A DNA stretch of 64,000 nt from Nitrosomonas marina (GCF_900110145.1 NZ_FOCP01000017.1:1-64000), one strand, 5' to 3'; shown: positions 28,402 to 37,069, counted from the first letter of the stretch. Notes: generated by a model not told the origin, from the letters alone. A program made the numbers and translations.

Positions 28402-29975
28402 TATGAAGCCTCCTCAAAGTCAATTCTTTTACCGCGAATGGTTATCTTGTTACCCGGGGCTTCAATCTCTAAATTTGTTTCCGAGTGTATTGTCATCCGG
28501 TCATCCGTTAATGTGACTGAGCTGCCGTTGTTACGTGTGATTCCGATTTCAGCGGGAGTCAAACTGATATAGTGTCCGTTTTGTGTCTCAATTCGAATTG
28601 TGTTTTCGGTGTCATCCAGTAGAAAACGCTGTTTGCCTGCGGTTTGCGTGACAAACCGTTTGACCGCACCCTGGTCTACAACCGTGTCGGGAATCGGTTT
28701 TTCGCCATAAAGGCCCCCCAGAACAATCGGCTGGGCTGGTTCTTCATTAACGAAGAGTAATAAAACGTTATCACCCACATCAGGCAAAATGAGCTGGCCT
28801 TTGCTGGCGCCTGCGCCGGGGACTAAAACTTCAAGCCAGTCCGTTTCGATATCGTTATAGGTGGGTAAAGAAACTTTGATACGCCCCAGGTTATCCGGGT
28901 CGTTTACCTGAGACACGATGCCAATAGTGGCGTTTTTCGATGCTTTTTTCTGAACAGATGCAAGAACCGGTGTCGCAGTGTTAATTTCCGAAAAAAATCC
29001 TTTGTCCGGAGTGATTGAATGACATATTTCTGTCAGGACATAGCGACTTTCCAATGACGCATTTACGCCTGATACTTGTACGGCGGCGCCGGGCGTCAGA
29101 TTAACATTGCCTTGTGCAATACCCCAGAGCGTGACCTGCTGTGCAACCCGCCTGTCCAGTTCGTTCTGTGCGGCGGTTTCAGCCAAATGATCATTCTCAC
29201 AGTTATAGTCGACGATAGTGCGTTGTCCATCTGCACCGAATCTGGCTGTATCAATAAATTTGCGTGCCGGCATTTCTGTGCTGGCAGTTTGCGCATTTTT
29301 TACGTGGGAAGCTGCGCGTTGCAGATTCCAGCCGGTCGTATTGACAGATTGTGTTATTGTGTCGGCATTGACTGAGAATCGGGCCTCAAATAGATTTTCC
29401 CCCAGCGTCAGGCGTTCGCCTGTTTCATATCCTTCCAGGCCGGTTATACGCAGATCTCGTTTGTTTAAAAAAAAGTATAATCCATAATTTCCTCCTAGCT
29501 CAGACAGAAACTCCAGATCGGACTGTCTGTATTGCACCAGTCTCGGCGTTACCGGCGTTGATTTTTTCTCAACAACAGTGATTCCTGCATCATGTGTCAA
29601 TTCTTCAGCGAGCTGATAAAAATCCACCTTGACGTGCGTGCGTACCGGCTGATGCTTGCGTAACCGATGAAGGAGGTCGTAGGCACGAATGTGGATCTGA
29701 GGGCGTATCGATGCATTGTAGTGCTGTTCAACAGCTGTTATTTGACCGTAAAACAGGGATTGTTCCTGGTGTCCGATTTTAATATGAATAGTTGCGCCCA
29801 TTTTCGATAACGCTTCTGCCGATATATCTTCATGTGCTTCCTGCAAAATAATCTCGCACTGACTGGGTGAAGACAGGATCTGTCTGACCCGGATTTCATG
29901 AATGGTTTGAATGATTCCGCTGGCAAGTGTGGAACCGTCAATTTCAATGATGATTTGGGGTACGGTTGAAAACAT
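28401..29975 (-). CDS. VgrG-like CIS spike protein
   Basis: 524 residues. The N-terminal two-thirds (about 1-310) is a gp27-like tandem-barrel domain (QSLFYGQITAVEQHYN, YRQSDLEFLSELGGNYGLYFFLN, with the family D-L-E-F-L). An OB-fold gp5-like domain follows (about 335-430; GIVSQVNDPDNLGRIKVSLP, WLEVLVPGAG, LPDVGDNVLLLF, IVLGGLYG), then a beta-helical needle rich in short repeats (TIRIETQNG, SVTLTDDRMTIHSE, LEIEAPGNKITIRG). This is the trimeric spike at the centre of the baseplate. No toxin domain is fused at the C-terminus. Start 29975, two bases after the preceding gene. Confidence 0.9.
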   Translation of the reverse strand: MFSTVPQIIIEIDGSTLASGIIQTIHEIRVRQILSSPSQCEIILQEAHEDISAEALSKMGATIHIKIGHQEQSLFYGQITAVEQHYNASIRPQIHIRAYDLLHRLRKHQPVRTHVKVDFYQLAEELTHDAGITVVEKKSTPVTPRLVQYRQSDLEFLSELGGNYGLYFFLNKRDLRITGLEGYETGERLTLGENLFEARFSVNADTITQSVNTTGWNLQRAASHVKNAQTASTEMPARKFIDTARFGADGQRTIVDYNCENDHLAETAAQNELDRRVAQQVTLWGIAQGNVNLTPGAAVQVSGVNASLESRYVLTEICHSITPDKGFFSEINTATPVLASVQKKASKNATIGIVSQVNDPDNLGRIKVSLPTYNDIETDWLEVLVPGAGASKGQLILPDVGDNVLLLFVNEEPAQPIVLGGLYGEKPIPDTVVDQGAVKRFVTQTAGKQRFLLDDTENTIRIETQNGHYISLTPAEIGITRNNGSSVTLTDDRMTIHSETNLEIEAPGNKITIRGKRIDFEEAS

Positions 29976-29977
29976 GA

Positions 29978-30757
29978 TTATTCGTCTGCATCCTGTCTTT
30001 CATTGATGCCGTTTTGCTCAGGTGCCAATGATTTCAGCCATTCAAGCGGATCACTCAGATTGTACCGTTGCGCTAGTTCGCGCCACTGGTAAGGATCGCC
30101 AGTCTGATGAAAGGCAGATAAATCGATTCTTTCATTCGCATTCTCCGGTAATTCGAGTTGCGTATCTGACATCTCGGAAAACAAGTCTTCATTTTGAAAT
30201 TCAGTTGTTTCGGGTAAATTCAGTTGTTCTATTGCAATACCAGCTGTCTGTTGTTCTTCAGCTGGCCACATTTCGCTTTCAAGTAGTGACGAGGCGGGTT
30301 GTTCCTGCATCCTGATAAGCCTTAGTCTTAGCCAGGAACGACGCGGTATGCCCTGGGGAGAAAACGATTCCAGTTTTTCTGCGATTGCCGAAATCACCCC
30401 GGGTATGTTCCAGGATTTTCCCCAAATGAAACGACATACAGCCGGACGGTGCACGCGGTCACTGCGTTGATGGTTTTCTGCAAGGTTCCAGATGGGTTGA
30501 GTGAGGTCGCGTACATTCTGGCTGACAATAGATGAACCTGGAATCGTTACATCAAAAACCAGATCCAGTTCGATGGTAGTTGTGCCGGCACCGGTAAACA
30601 GAAGTGGATTATCTCCACTTCTGTCGGCGCTGATCAGTCCACTCAATGACTCCCGTGGTCGTACGCCGGTTGTTCGGCGCATTACAACGGTTTCTGGATT
30701 GAGCAGACAACTCAATCTGTCATTACTGTCCTCTACCAGAAATGTTACGCGCTCCAA
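29978..30757 (-). CDS. CIS tube/LysM-type adaptor (Afp7-like)
   Basis: 259 residues. Residues 1-150 match the Afp7/CIS_tube adaptor pattern: VTFLVEDSNDRLSCLLNPETV at the start, TTTIELDLVFD with a following loop, RPAVCRFIWGKSWNIPGVISAIAEKLESFSPQGIPRRSWLRLRL. This protein connects inner tube and spike. The C-terminal end (GDPYQWRELAQRYNLSDPLEW) looks like a degenerate LysM motif, common at this position and thought to be structural. A Glu/Gln-rich linker (about 155-215) separates them. TTG start at 30757, overlapping the end of the upstream gene by 13 nt, which implies translational coupling. Confidence 0.85.
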   Translation of the reverse strand: MERVTFLVEDSNDRLSCLLNPETVVMRRTTGVRPRESLSGLISADRSGDNPLLFTGAGTTTIELDLVFDVTIPGSSIVSQNVRDLTQPIWNLAENHQRSDRVHRPAVCRFIWGKSWNIPGVISAIAEKLESFSPQGIPRRSWLRLRLIRMQEQPASSLLESEMWPAEEQQTAGIAIEQLNLPETTEFQNEDLFSEMSDTQLELPENANERIDLSAFHQTGDPYQWRELAQRYNLSDPLEWLKSLAPEQNGINERQDADE

Positions 30758-32181
30758 GATATACCTCTTTGCTCGATTTCGCTTTGACGATCACGCGTAA
30801 TCGCATGTTGTAATTGTGCGAAATTTATCGTTGACTGAATCATTGTCTCTGCGGTTGACAGATTTTCCTCCGGCAATTCGGGCCACTGGTCATCCAATAT
30901 TTGTTTTTTTCTTTCTCCTGGAAGATTGGGCCAGTGCGATAGCCCGGATTCGAATGGCTCGATTGTTCTGGTTATCCGGGTAAGGTACTGTTTTTGATTT
31001 GTCCCAAATAAATTATCTGCTGACACAGTTCCAGTTGTCTCCGGTAAGTGGCGGTTAATGCGCGCCCGGTTACGGTTCAAATGTTCTTCAGGTTTATATG
31101 AAAAGAAAAAGTGTGCCGTTTTATCGGGATGCGATGCAGCAGTTTTGTTCAATTTACGTTGACTGGGTGTATTTTTGCTGACAGCACCGGATTTTGTAAT
31201 CTTGTCTGGAAAGTGTGGTGTGATGCGGTATTGGTCACGAGAGTCGCGTCCGATTCGTACTCGATTCTTTAATATCAATCGATCATCCTGTGAGCGGGAT
31301 TGCGACCGGTAGTTATTGATATGAGCCGTTATGTCTGGAACTGTAACGTTCGGTCGTTGTACTCTGTGTTGTCGGTTGCTGGATAGATTTGCTGATTGGA
31401 TTTCAGAATACTGTGCTGGTGATCCTGTTGGATCTGGTTGCCCGAATTCAGGTGCAGGCGCTGTTGTTTTTTTTTCTGATGAAATGAGAGATCCCGCCCC
31501 AGCAAATGGTTTTTTCGCTTTTCTGCTGGAATGCCTTTGTGTCAGGCCGGTTGTATCTTTCAGGTGTGATTTATCGTGCTGCATTTCTTTTTTGTGATCA
31601 TCCATCCGGAAACTGTTATATGAATCAGGCAGGTTGATTTCAGATGAAAGACCTGGTTTCTTTCGATACAACAACTTCAGGGATGATTTATACCTTGTTT
31701 CAGAAGTATGAAGTTTTTTTTCGTTATTTCCTGTTGAGTCAGAATCGATATAACCGGCAGTCTGATTCCGTGACGATTGCAGTGATTCCCGGTCATTTGC
31801 CGCAGATTGCTCAAGATTGTGTTTTTTGTAAACGAATTGTTCGTCCAGTAAATAAGGGGCGCCGCGCCGAACCTTTTCCACCCAGTGAGCCGGTGGTTTT
31901 TCACCTGCGCTACTTGCAACCGGTGAACTCGGGCCTGATTCGTTGAATGTTTCGGATGAATACGAAACTGTCTGAGTATCGTCACAGCGATTATCCAGTA
32001 AATGAGGAGCACCCTGACGAACCTTGGCAAGCCAATGCGCTGGGGGTCGTTCATCTGAATAATCGATTGAAGAACGGCTGGCTGGTGAATCATATTGGGC
32101 CAAAAGCTTTTCAATAGAATTGGCATACCGTGCCAGCGTCCTGGCAATACCCTGCAACAGTTTTCGGGTAAGTCTAAGCAC
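30745..32181 (-). CDS. Disordered repeat protein in CIS operon, unknown
   Basis: 478 residues, very hydrophilic and basic, rich in Ser, Arg, Lys, Asn and Gln, with no predicted membrane segment and little long-range hydrophobic pattern. An N-terminal amphipathic helix (about 1-30) is followed by two near-identical 18-residue motifs, PPAHWLAKVRQGAPHLLD at 46-63 and PPAHWVEKVRRGAPYLLD at 96-113, exactly 50 residues apart. Near the end are two WPxLP motifs (417-421 and 433-437) and a helical C-terminus. No family recognised. Position between tube and adaptor is where other systems carry small tube-associated proteins. GTG start overlaps the tube stop by eight bases. It is not obviously a tape-measure protein. 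Confidence 0.65.
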   Translation of the reverse strand: MLRLTRKLLQGIARTLARYANSIEKLLAQYDSPASRSSIDYSDERPPAHWLAKVRQGAPHLLDNRCDDTQTVSYSSETFNESGPSSPVASSAGEKPPAHWVEKVRRGAPYLLDEQFVYKKHNLEQSAANDRESLQSSRNQTAGYIDSDSTGNNEKKLHTSETRYKSSLKLLYRKKPGLSSEINLPDSYNSFRMDDHKKEMQHDKSHLKDTTGLTQRHSSRKAKKPFAGAGSLISSEKKTTAPAPEFGQPDPTGSPAQYSEIQSANLSSNRQHRVQRPNVTVPDITAHINNYRSQSRSQDDRLILKNRVRIGRDSRDQYRITPHFPDKITKSGAVSKNTPSQRKLNKTAASHPDKTAHFFFSYKPEEHLNRNRARINRHLPETTGTVSADNLFGTNQKQYLTRITRTIEPFESGLSHWPNLPGERKKQILDDQWPELPEENLSTAETMIQSTINFAQLQHAITRDRQSEIEQRGISWSA

Positions 32182-32602
32182 GCGTTAAACCCTCATGTGC
32201 GAGGTGCAATGTTTCAATCGCAACTTCATTGGACAAGGCATCCAGTGGCGAACCTATCCATTTGCAGGGCCAAGCGTTGTCAAGGTTCCAGCGGGTAACC
32301 TCTTTTTTCCCATCGTTATCCCTCAGTATGATGGATATGTTCCTGCGGGATACTTCGCCTTTGACAGCAGTCATCAGCCAGTCCCACATTTCAGTAGATT
32401 CCGTCAAACCCCATTTTAACTCGATATTATTGTATGCAACTCTACCTGCCAGTTTACGTACGGCGGGTCCCGCACCTCCTTCACGGAAATCAATGGTTTC
32501 TATGTCTACGCTAAGACCGTTGATTTTTGTAAAGTAGCATACTTTTCCGCCACCAAGATCAAGGACAAAGTTATAAGCTCTGTAAATATTTTGATCGGCC
32601 AT
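32174..32602 (-). CDS. CIS inner tube protein (gp19/Afp1-5-like)
   Basis: 142 residues. RAYNFVLDLGGGKVCYFTKINGLSVDIETIDFREGGAG, VRKLAGRVAYNNIELKWGLTES and WNLDNAWPCKWIGSPLDALSNEVAIETLHLAHEGL follow the phage gp19-type tail tube fold closely. Hexameric rings of this protein form the inner tube that the sheath drives outward. Only one tube gene is present; Afp and PVC clusters have two or more. It starts two bases after the sheath stop. High confidence in family and role. Confidence 0.92.
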   Translation of the reverse strand: MADQNIYRAYNFVLDLGGGKVCYFTKINGLSVDIETIDFREGGAGPAVRKLAGRVAYNNIELKWGLTESTEMWDWLMTAVKGEVSRRNISIILRDNDGKKEVTRWNLDNAWPCKWIGSPLDALSNEVAIETLHLAHEGLTRA

Positions 32603-32604
32603 GT

Positions 32605-33837
32605 TTAAGCTCCTGCGCTGGTTGCTGATTCGGTTTCACTTGTCCATTGCCCAATACGGAAGACAATGAATTCAGCCGGTTTAACCGGAGCAATTCCGAT
32701 TTCCGCGATGAGTTGCCCTGCGTCTCTGACTTCCGGAGGGTTTGTCTCAGCATCGCATTTAACGAAAAAGGCCTGCTCAGGTGTTGCGCCTAGTATTGCT
32801 CCGTCGCGCCAGACACGCATCAGAAAAGCGCGTATGTCGCGTTCAACCGACTTCCAGGTCATCATGTCGTTGGGCTCGAAAACTGTCCACCGCGTTCCTT
32901 CCTGAATGGATTCTTTAATCATATTAAAGGTCCTTCTGACAGGGATATAGCGCCACTCGCTGGCTTCAGCAGCCAGGGTTCTGGCACCCCATACACGAAT
33001 ACCGTCAGGAAACATGCGTATCACATTGATTCCTTTTCGATTTAATTCGCCATGCTCCTCTCTGGAAACGTTGTATGTCAATCCCAGGGCGCCTCTGACC
33101 TGTTCGTTCGCGGGTGCTTTATGAACACCGCGAGTGGCATCGGTGCGCGCATATATTCCAGCTATGGCGCCAGAAGGTGGGATGTTTACGATTGATCCGG
33201 AACTTGGCTGCAGCGCATCCAGTCCTCTGAACCAGGGAAAATAAAATGCACCATATCCTTCATCCGAATTTCGTGGCCTTAATCCTTGCGATGCAGCACT
33301 TTCGGTTTTTACATCAGTTGTCGGTTTGGTTTCCACTGAGTCACTGCCGGAAACTGTTTTTAAAACTTTCAGCGCATTGGTGTCTGATACCGATTCCGGC
33401 GCATCCAGAATCGCTATACGATCCTGTAATTTCTCGCAGTGCGATAACAGGGCTTCATAAGAAATTGCGTCGCTATAACCCGGCGCTGCTACAATGGCTA
33501 CCTCGTCTATGGTTTCCAGTGCAAATAATCCACTCCTTTTTTTAACATCGCCTGCAATGGACCCGTTTTCACCCACGTTGACGATGTAGCAGCGGCTGCC
33601 ATGATTGTTAAAAAAACTGAAGACGGCCTGCGCCAGATGAGTGCTTTTGCTCTCTTCATTGACAAAATGTTTGCAGAATTCCCCCCAGTTATTGCATGCA
33701 ATTGCCTGGTTAACAAATTTGTTTTTAAGCGGTGCCACACCAAGGAAGGCGGGAATGCTTGTTCCAACCATGCCAATTGGTTTGGTACCGGTAGATACCT
33801 CTTCTACATAGATTCCGGGTGATAGATAATTTGGCAT
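32605..33837 (-). CDS. Contractile tail sheath protein
   Basis: 410 residues. The N-terminal LSPGIYVEEVSTGTKPIGMVGTSIPAFLGV is the sheath signature that inserts in neighbouring subunits. The C-terminal half contains GIRVWGARTLA, SEWRYIPVRRTFNMIKESI, FEPNDMMTWKSVERDIRAFL, RDGAILGATPEQAFFVKCD and a closing VKPAEFIVFRIGQW, all standard for phage and injection-system sheaths. The middle (about 90-230) is a variable domain with a Ser/Thr/Lys-rich insertion (VSGSDSVETKPTTDVKTES) probably exposed on the surface. A single sheath gene is present, while Afp-like clusters carry two or three. Second gene of the operon, overlapping DUF4255 spacing by one base. Confidence 0.93.
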   Translation of the reverse strand: MPNYLSPGIYVEEVSTGTKPIGMVGTSIPAFLGVAPLKNKFVNQAIACNNWGEFCKHFVNEESKSTHLAQAVFSFFNNHGSRCYIVNVGENGSIAGDVKKRSGLFALETIDEVAIVAAPGYSDAISYEALLSHCEKLQDRIAILDAPESVSDTNALKVLKTVSGSDSVETKPTTDVKTESAASQGLRPRNSDEGYGAFYFPWFRGLDALQPSSGSIVNIPPSGAIAGIYARTDATRGVHKAPANEQVRGALGLTYNVSREEHGELNRKGINVIRMFPDGIRVWGARTLAAEASEWRYIPVRRTFNMIKESIQEGTRWTVFEPNDMMTWKSVERDIRAFLMRVWRDGAILGATPEQAFFVKCDAETNPPEVRDAGQLIAEIGIAPVKPAEFIVFRIGQWTSETESATSAGA

Positions 33838-33838
33838 A

Positions 33839-34531
33839 TTAAACCTCTAAGTCAAGATGGATTGTAAAAGGCGTATGCGGAGTTTTCAGTATCTGTTGCA
33901 TAGGAACAGAAATGGAAAACTGTTTTCCTTTCGCATCAATTTTACAGTTGAATGCGCGCTGCAAATTTGCATCTGCTGCAATGGAAAATAATCCCTTGTT
34001 GTTTGTATAAGCAACTGTTTTGGAATGGGGCAGCATAATTTTTGCACCCGGAATCGGCTGATCCGATGGTCCTACGACGACACCGGTTATCTGGGTAACG
34101 GGACTGATGCCAATATGTGGCTGCGCCTTGATTGTGGGGATGTGTTCAGTTTCCCGCATAATCATCAAGGGTACATGCAGACTAAAATGGGGCAGGGGAG
34201 CGATCCCTATTGCCTGCCAGAATTGTGCGGGTAATGCAGGAAATCCAACTTCCATGTCTGACTGTGACTTGGCTGCATAGAGTATTTTACCCAGATATTT
34301 ATGGGATTCGACCTGGTCATCGGATTGCACGGTGAGTAAATAGGACAATGATATTTGTACTGGAATTTCTCTTGTTGTCGAATTCGGCGTCGAGTATTCC
34401 ATGTCGTACAAATAAACCGAAACCGTGGGCTGGTTTCGTTCCGTACCAGGATGTTCAAATGTAATGGCAAGCTGGCCATCGATAACCATGGCAATCCATT
34501 CTTTAAGACGGCGGTCAATTTCATCTATCAT
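33839..34531 (-). CDS. DUF4255/Pvc16-type tail terminator protein
   Basis: 230 residues. The N-terminal part (about 1-140) matches the DUF4255 family that includes the Afp16/Pvc16 cap: IDEIDRRLKEWIAMVI, SVYLYDMEYS, QISLSYLLTVQSDDQVESHKYLGKILYA. Residues about 150-230 form a carboxypeptidase-regulatory-like beta domain (TGVVVGPSDQPIPGAKIMLP, AYTNNKGLFSIAA), an addition seen in several DUF4255 proteins. In Afp the cap ends the sheath-tube assembly at the distal tip. In most such loci the gene lies near one end; here it leads the operon. ATG at 34531. Confidence 0.85.
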   Translation of the reverse strand: MIDEIDRRLKEWIAMVIDGQLAITFEHPGTERNQPTVSVYLYDMEYSTPNSTTREIPVQISLSYLLTVQSDDQVESHKYLGKILYAAKSQSDMEVGFPALPAQFWQAIGIAPLPHFSLHVPLMIMRETEHIPTIKAQPHIGISPVTQITGVVVGPSDQPIPGAKIMLPHSKTVAYTNNKGLFSIAADANLQRAFNCKIDAKGKQFSISVPMQQILKTPHTPFTIHLDLEV

Positions 34532-34648
34532 ATTAAGGCCCTGATCATATGATTGTTTTGGAAAAAGCCGGTTATCAACGCGTGGTACATACAGCCTCGC
34601 CGCGTTACAACAACGCTGCTAGCCACAACATCCATGTACTTGCAGCTT

Positions 34649-34677
34649 TTTTAACATTAAATAAAGCATCAAGTCAA
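34649..34677 (-). promoter_or_regulatory. Possible sigma-70 promoter for CIS operon
   Basis: On the minus strand TTGACT (34677-34672) is followed after 17 bases by TTAAAA (34654-34649), which is only a fair -10 match. It falls in the 158-nt gap between the RTX gene and the DUF4255 gene, the only substantial gap ahead of the operon. Weak evidence; no operator seen. Confidence 0.3.
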
Positions 34678-34689
34678 TTGAATCTGTAT

Positions 34690-35865
34690 TTACGCTAAAA
34701 ATTCAAGGCCTGTCAGGGACAGCCCTACAAGATCGATATTGTTCTGGTTTAGCGTGGTCTCTGCTGCCAATATGCCAATTGAAGAGATAGTATGCTCGCC
34801 AGTATCCAGCAGTTCCACATAATATGATTCTTCGGTTGCAGAAGGTGCGAATCCTGTAACATTTTGATATAACTGGTGAACAACCGCATTGTGATCAGTT
34901 GCGCTGTTCCCGAGGGCTGCATTGATAGCAAACTGTGAGAGCGTTTCATAGCTTGTGCCGTTGTCCAGTAAGCGCAATCCGGCGGCAGCCAGTTGTTTGT
35001 TCGTAATGGATGACTGACCGAAAATGGCGCCCATCAATTTTGCGGTGATGCCGGCATTGCCGCTCAGGTCGAGCGCCAGGGAAGTATCCGAAAATGTTAT
35101 GCGCTCAATATCGATGAGCGTATCCGTTCCGTCAGGTCCGTTTCTCAAATGATCCACTGACCAGTGCCCTTCCGCAACTTTTTTGATCTCATAATCCGTA
35201 GAATGGCCGTTATAGGCGGCTGTATCGATAGCCGCGTTTCCGATCAGCGTATCATTTCCGCCAGCACCGGTCAGCAGGTCTTTCCCAGAACCACCTTCAA
35301 TATGTTCGGCGGCAGTGTGGTCGGCTATAAATGGCGTTTCGAAATTGGCAAATAGTTCCATATAATCATTGGCTGATGTGCCGTTAGCATCTTCCGGGCT
35401 GAAAACAGCCCCTGACAGAAGATACCCTTTCAGGCCTGCGGTATCTGACGAGCTGCTCCCGGCGCCGATCAGATGGGCAACGGCCAGCATTCCCGAGGCG
35501 CTGATCAGCTGCTCATTGAGTGTTTGTCCTTCGTACTTATCAAGTTCCAGAAATTGTATTCTGTTCCACAGAATTTCTTGCCAGTCCCGGATGATTAATT
35601 CCTGAACCGCACCATTATCGAAGTAATCCTGTTTGCTTCTGATACCGTTTTTTCCAGACCAGTTGCCGGTCCAGTCGTTTCTGAACAGGTTGTTGTCGCT
35701 GCCGTCAATACCGTAGTATCCCAGGTCAAACAGGGCCGCCTCCCCGAATTGATACTTACCTATGAAGCCGAATGAGTTTTCTGCATCATAATTTTGAGCG
35801 CCGCCGGGAACGCTCGATGATTCCTTGAATCCAAGCGTGTCTACGAAATCCTGGTATGTGTTCAT
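34690..35865 (-). CDS. RTX protein with lysozyme-like N-terminal domain
   Basis: 391 residues, no signal peptide. The N-terminal region (about 5-135) has FKESSSVPGG with Glu15, then SFGFIGKYQFGEAAL, reminiscent of transglycosylase/lysozyme-like domains in which a Glu precedes a G-x-x-G-K-Y-Q-x-G segment. Around 190-210 is one hemolysin-type calcium repeat, GGSGKDLLTGAGGNDTLIG, followed by an RTX-flanking beta domain. The C-terminal 110 residues resemble the DUF4214 domain of secreted RTX proteins (GQSSITNKQLAAAG, LYQNVTGFAPS). Such proteins normally leave by type I secretion. No type I exporter is in the window. It lies 158 nt upstream of the injection-system operon on the same strand and could also be a cargo candidate. 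Confidence 0.7.
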   Translation of the reverse strand: MNTYQDFVDTLGFKESSSVPGGAQNYDAENSFGFIGKYQFGEAALFDLGYYGIDGSDNNLFRNDWTGNWSGKNGIRSKQDYFDNGAVQELIIRDWQEILWNRIQFLELDKYEGQTLNEQLISASGMLAVAHLIGAGSSSSDTAGLKGYLLSGAVFSPEDANGTSANDYMELFANFETPFIADHTAAEHIEGGSGKDLLTGAGGNDTLIGNAAIDTAAYNGHSTDYEIKKVAEGHWSVDHLRNGPDGTDTLIDIERITFSDTSLALDLSGNAGITAKLMGAIFGQSSITNKQLAAAGLRLLDNGTSYETLSQFAINAALGNSATDHNAVVHQLYQNVTGFAPSATEESYYVELLDTGEHTISSIGILAAETTLNQNNIDLVGLSLTGLEFLA

Positions 35866-36151
35866 TATCGTGTATGTGTGCGGTTCGTTATCAAAAGGGT
35901 CAGAATGACATGGTCTGGCTATATTCAGATTTATTCATTATATTGAAAACTGATCAGGCGACAAGCACTGGAATTGTCATTGCTGGTTCAGCATTCGGCG
36001 TATGATGGCAGAAAATTTACAGACGGAATGCCGGCATTACATTACATTAATGACCGGCAACCAGAACAGGGCTTAATACAAGAAAACAGCTGTTGGTGGG
36101 AATTATTTTCTCTATTATCCGGCGATTTATTATCATTGAAGTGAACTCAAT

Positions 36152-37069
36152 ATGAAAATTTCGATTATCGGTACCGGCAATGTCGGTTCGACAATAGCTT
36201 ACGCCGTGGTGCTAAAGGGCTTATGCAATCATCTGGTACTCGCCGGCCGCAATGTTACCAAAGCGCGGGGTGATGCGCTTGACTTGCTACACACCCTGTC
36301 ATTTTGTGAACGACCGATGACCATTGAAAGCAGCGCCATTGAGGAAGTCAGAGACAGTGATATTCTTGTAATAACCGCTTCGGCGAAAGGCAGGGGAAAA
36401 ATGACCAGCCGAATGGAACTGGGAGCCGGCAATGTGAAACTGTTCAAAAAAATGATGCCGCCGCTTATCCAGAATAATCCCGCTGCCATTATTGTGATTA
36501 TTTCAAATCCCGTCGATGTGCTGACGTATCTGACGACTCAGATTGCAGGATTGCCGTCTTCAAGGATTATGGGAATCGGTACGCTTGTTGATTCAGCACG
36601 TTTCAGGGTGTTGCTTTCACATGAAGAAAAAATTCATCCCGATGATTTACGCACTTATATTCTGGGTGAGCATGGACCAAACCAGTTTCCCGTATTCAGC
36701 AACGCTTTTGCCGGTAGTGAGCGTATAGCCGATAATCCTGAACATCGGAGGATTTTTGAGGAGGTAACCAAAGCAGGCTTTGATGTGTACAATCTGAAAG
36801 GCTATACCAACTTTGCGATTGCAACTGCAACCAGTGAAGTGCTCAAGGCCATTGTGTTCGATGATCACCGGACGATGCCCTTAAGTATCTACTTCAGGGA
36901 GTGGCAGGGTATTGAGGATAACTGCTTTAGCATTCCCGTGGTTGTTGGACGTACCGGCGTAATACGACATTTGCAACCCAAACTGAATCAGGTTGAAAGA
37001 ACCGCGCTGGAAAAAACCGCAGCGTTAATCAGGGAAAATATCAACCAGTTGATCAATCAAAAAAAATAA
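36152..37069 (+). CDS. Malate/lactate dehydrogenase family oxidoreductase
   Basis: 305 residues with the NAD-binding Rossmann start MKISIIGTGNVGSTIAYAVVLKG, the catalytic loop carrying Arg in KMTSRMELG, the Asp in GTLVDSARFR and the catalytic His in LGEHGPNQFPVFS. These are the key residues of the L-lactate/malate dehydrogenase superfamily. At the position that separates lactate (Gln) from malate (Arg) enzymes I align an Arg, within AKGRGKM, but the loop is unusual (KGRGKM instead of RKPGM), so the substrate is uncertain; malate or another 2-hydroxyacid. Length is normal. It is a single gene, convergent with the peroxiredoxin gene. Confidence 0.8.
   Translation: MKISIIGTGNVGSTIAYAVVLKGLCNHLVLAGRNVTKARGDALDLLHTLSFCERPMTIESSAIEEVRDSDILVITASAKGRGKMTSRMELGAGNVKLFKKMMPPLIQNNPAAIIVIISNPVDVLTYLTTQIAGLPSSRIMGIGTLVDSARFRVLLSHEEKIHPDDLRTYILGEHGPNQFPVFSNAFAGSERIADNPEHRRIFEEVTKAGFDVYNLKGYTNFAIATATSEVLKAIVFDDHRTMPLSIYFREWQGIEDNCFSIPVVVGRTGVIRHLQPKLNQVERTALEKTAALIRENINQLINQKK

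Noticed and set aside
30745..32181. Disordered protein as the missing tape-measure protein
   Set aside because: It is short, polar and basic with no long helical repeat pattern, so it does not look like a tape measure.
10740..34531. The region as an ordinary prophage
   Set aside because: No capsid, portal, terminase, integrase or replication genes are present. DUF4255, the adaptor and the VgrG-like spike point to an injection system.
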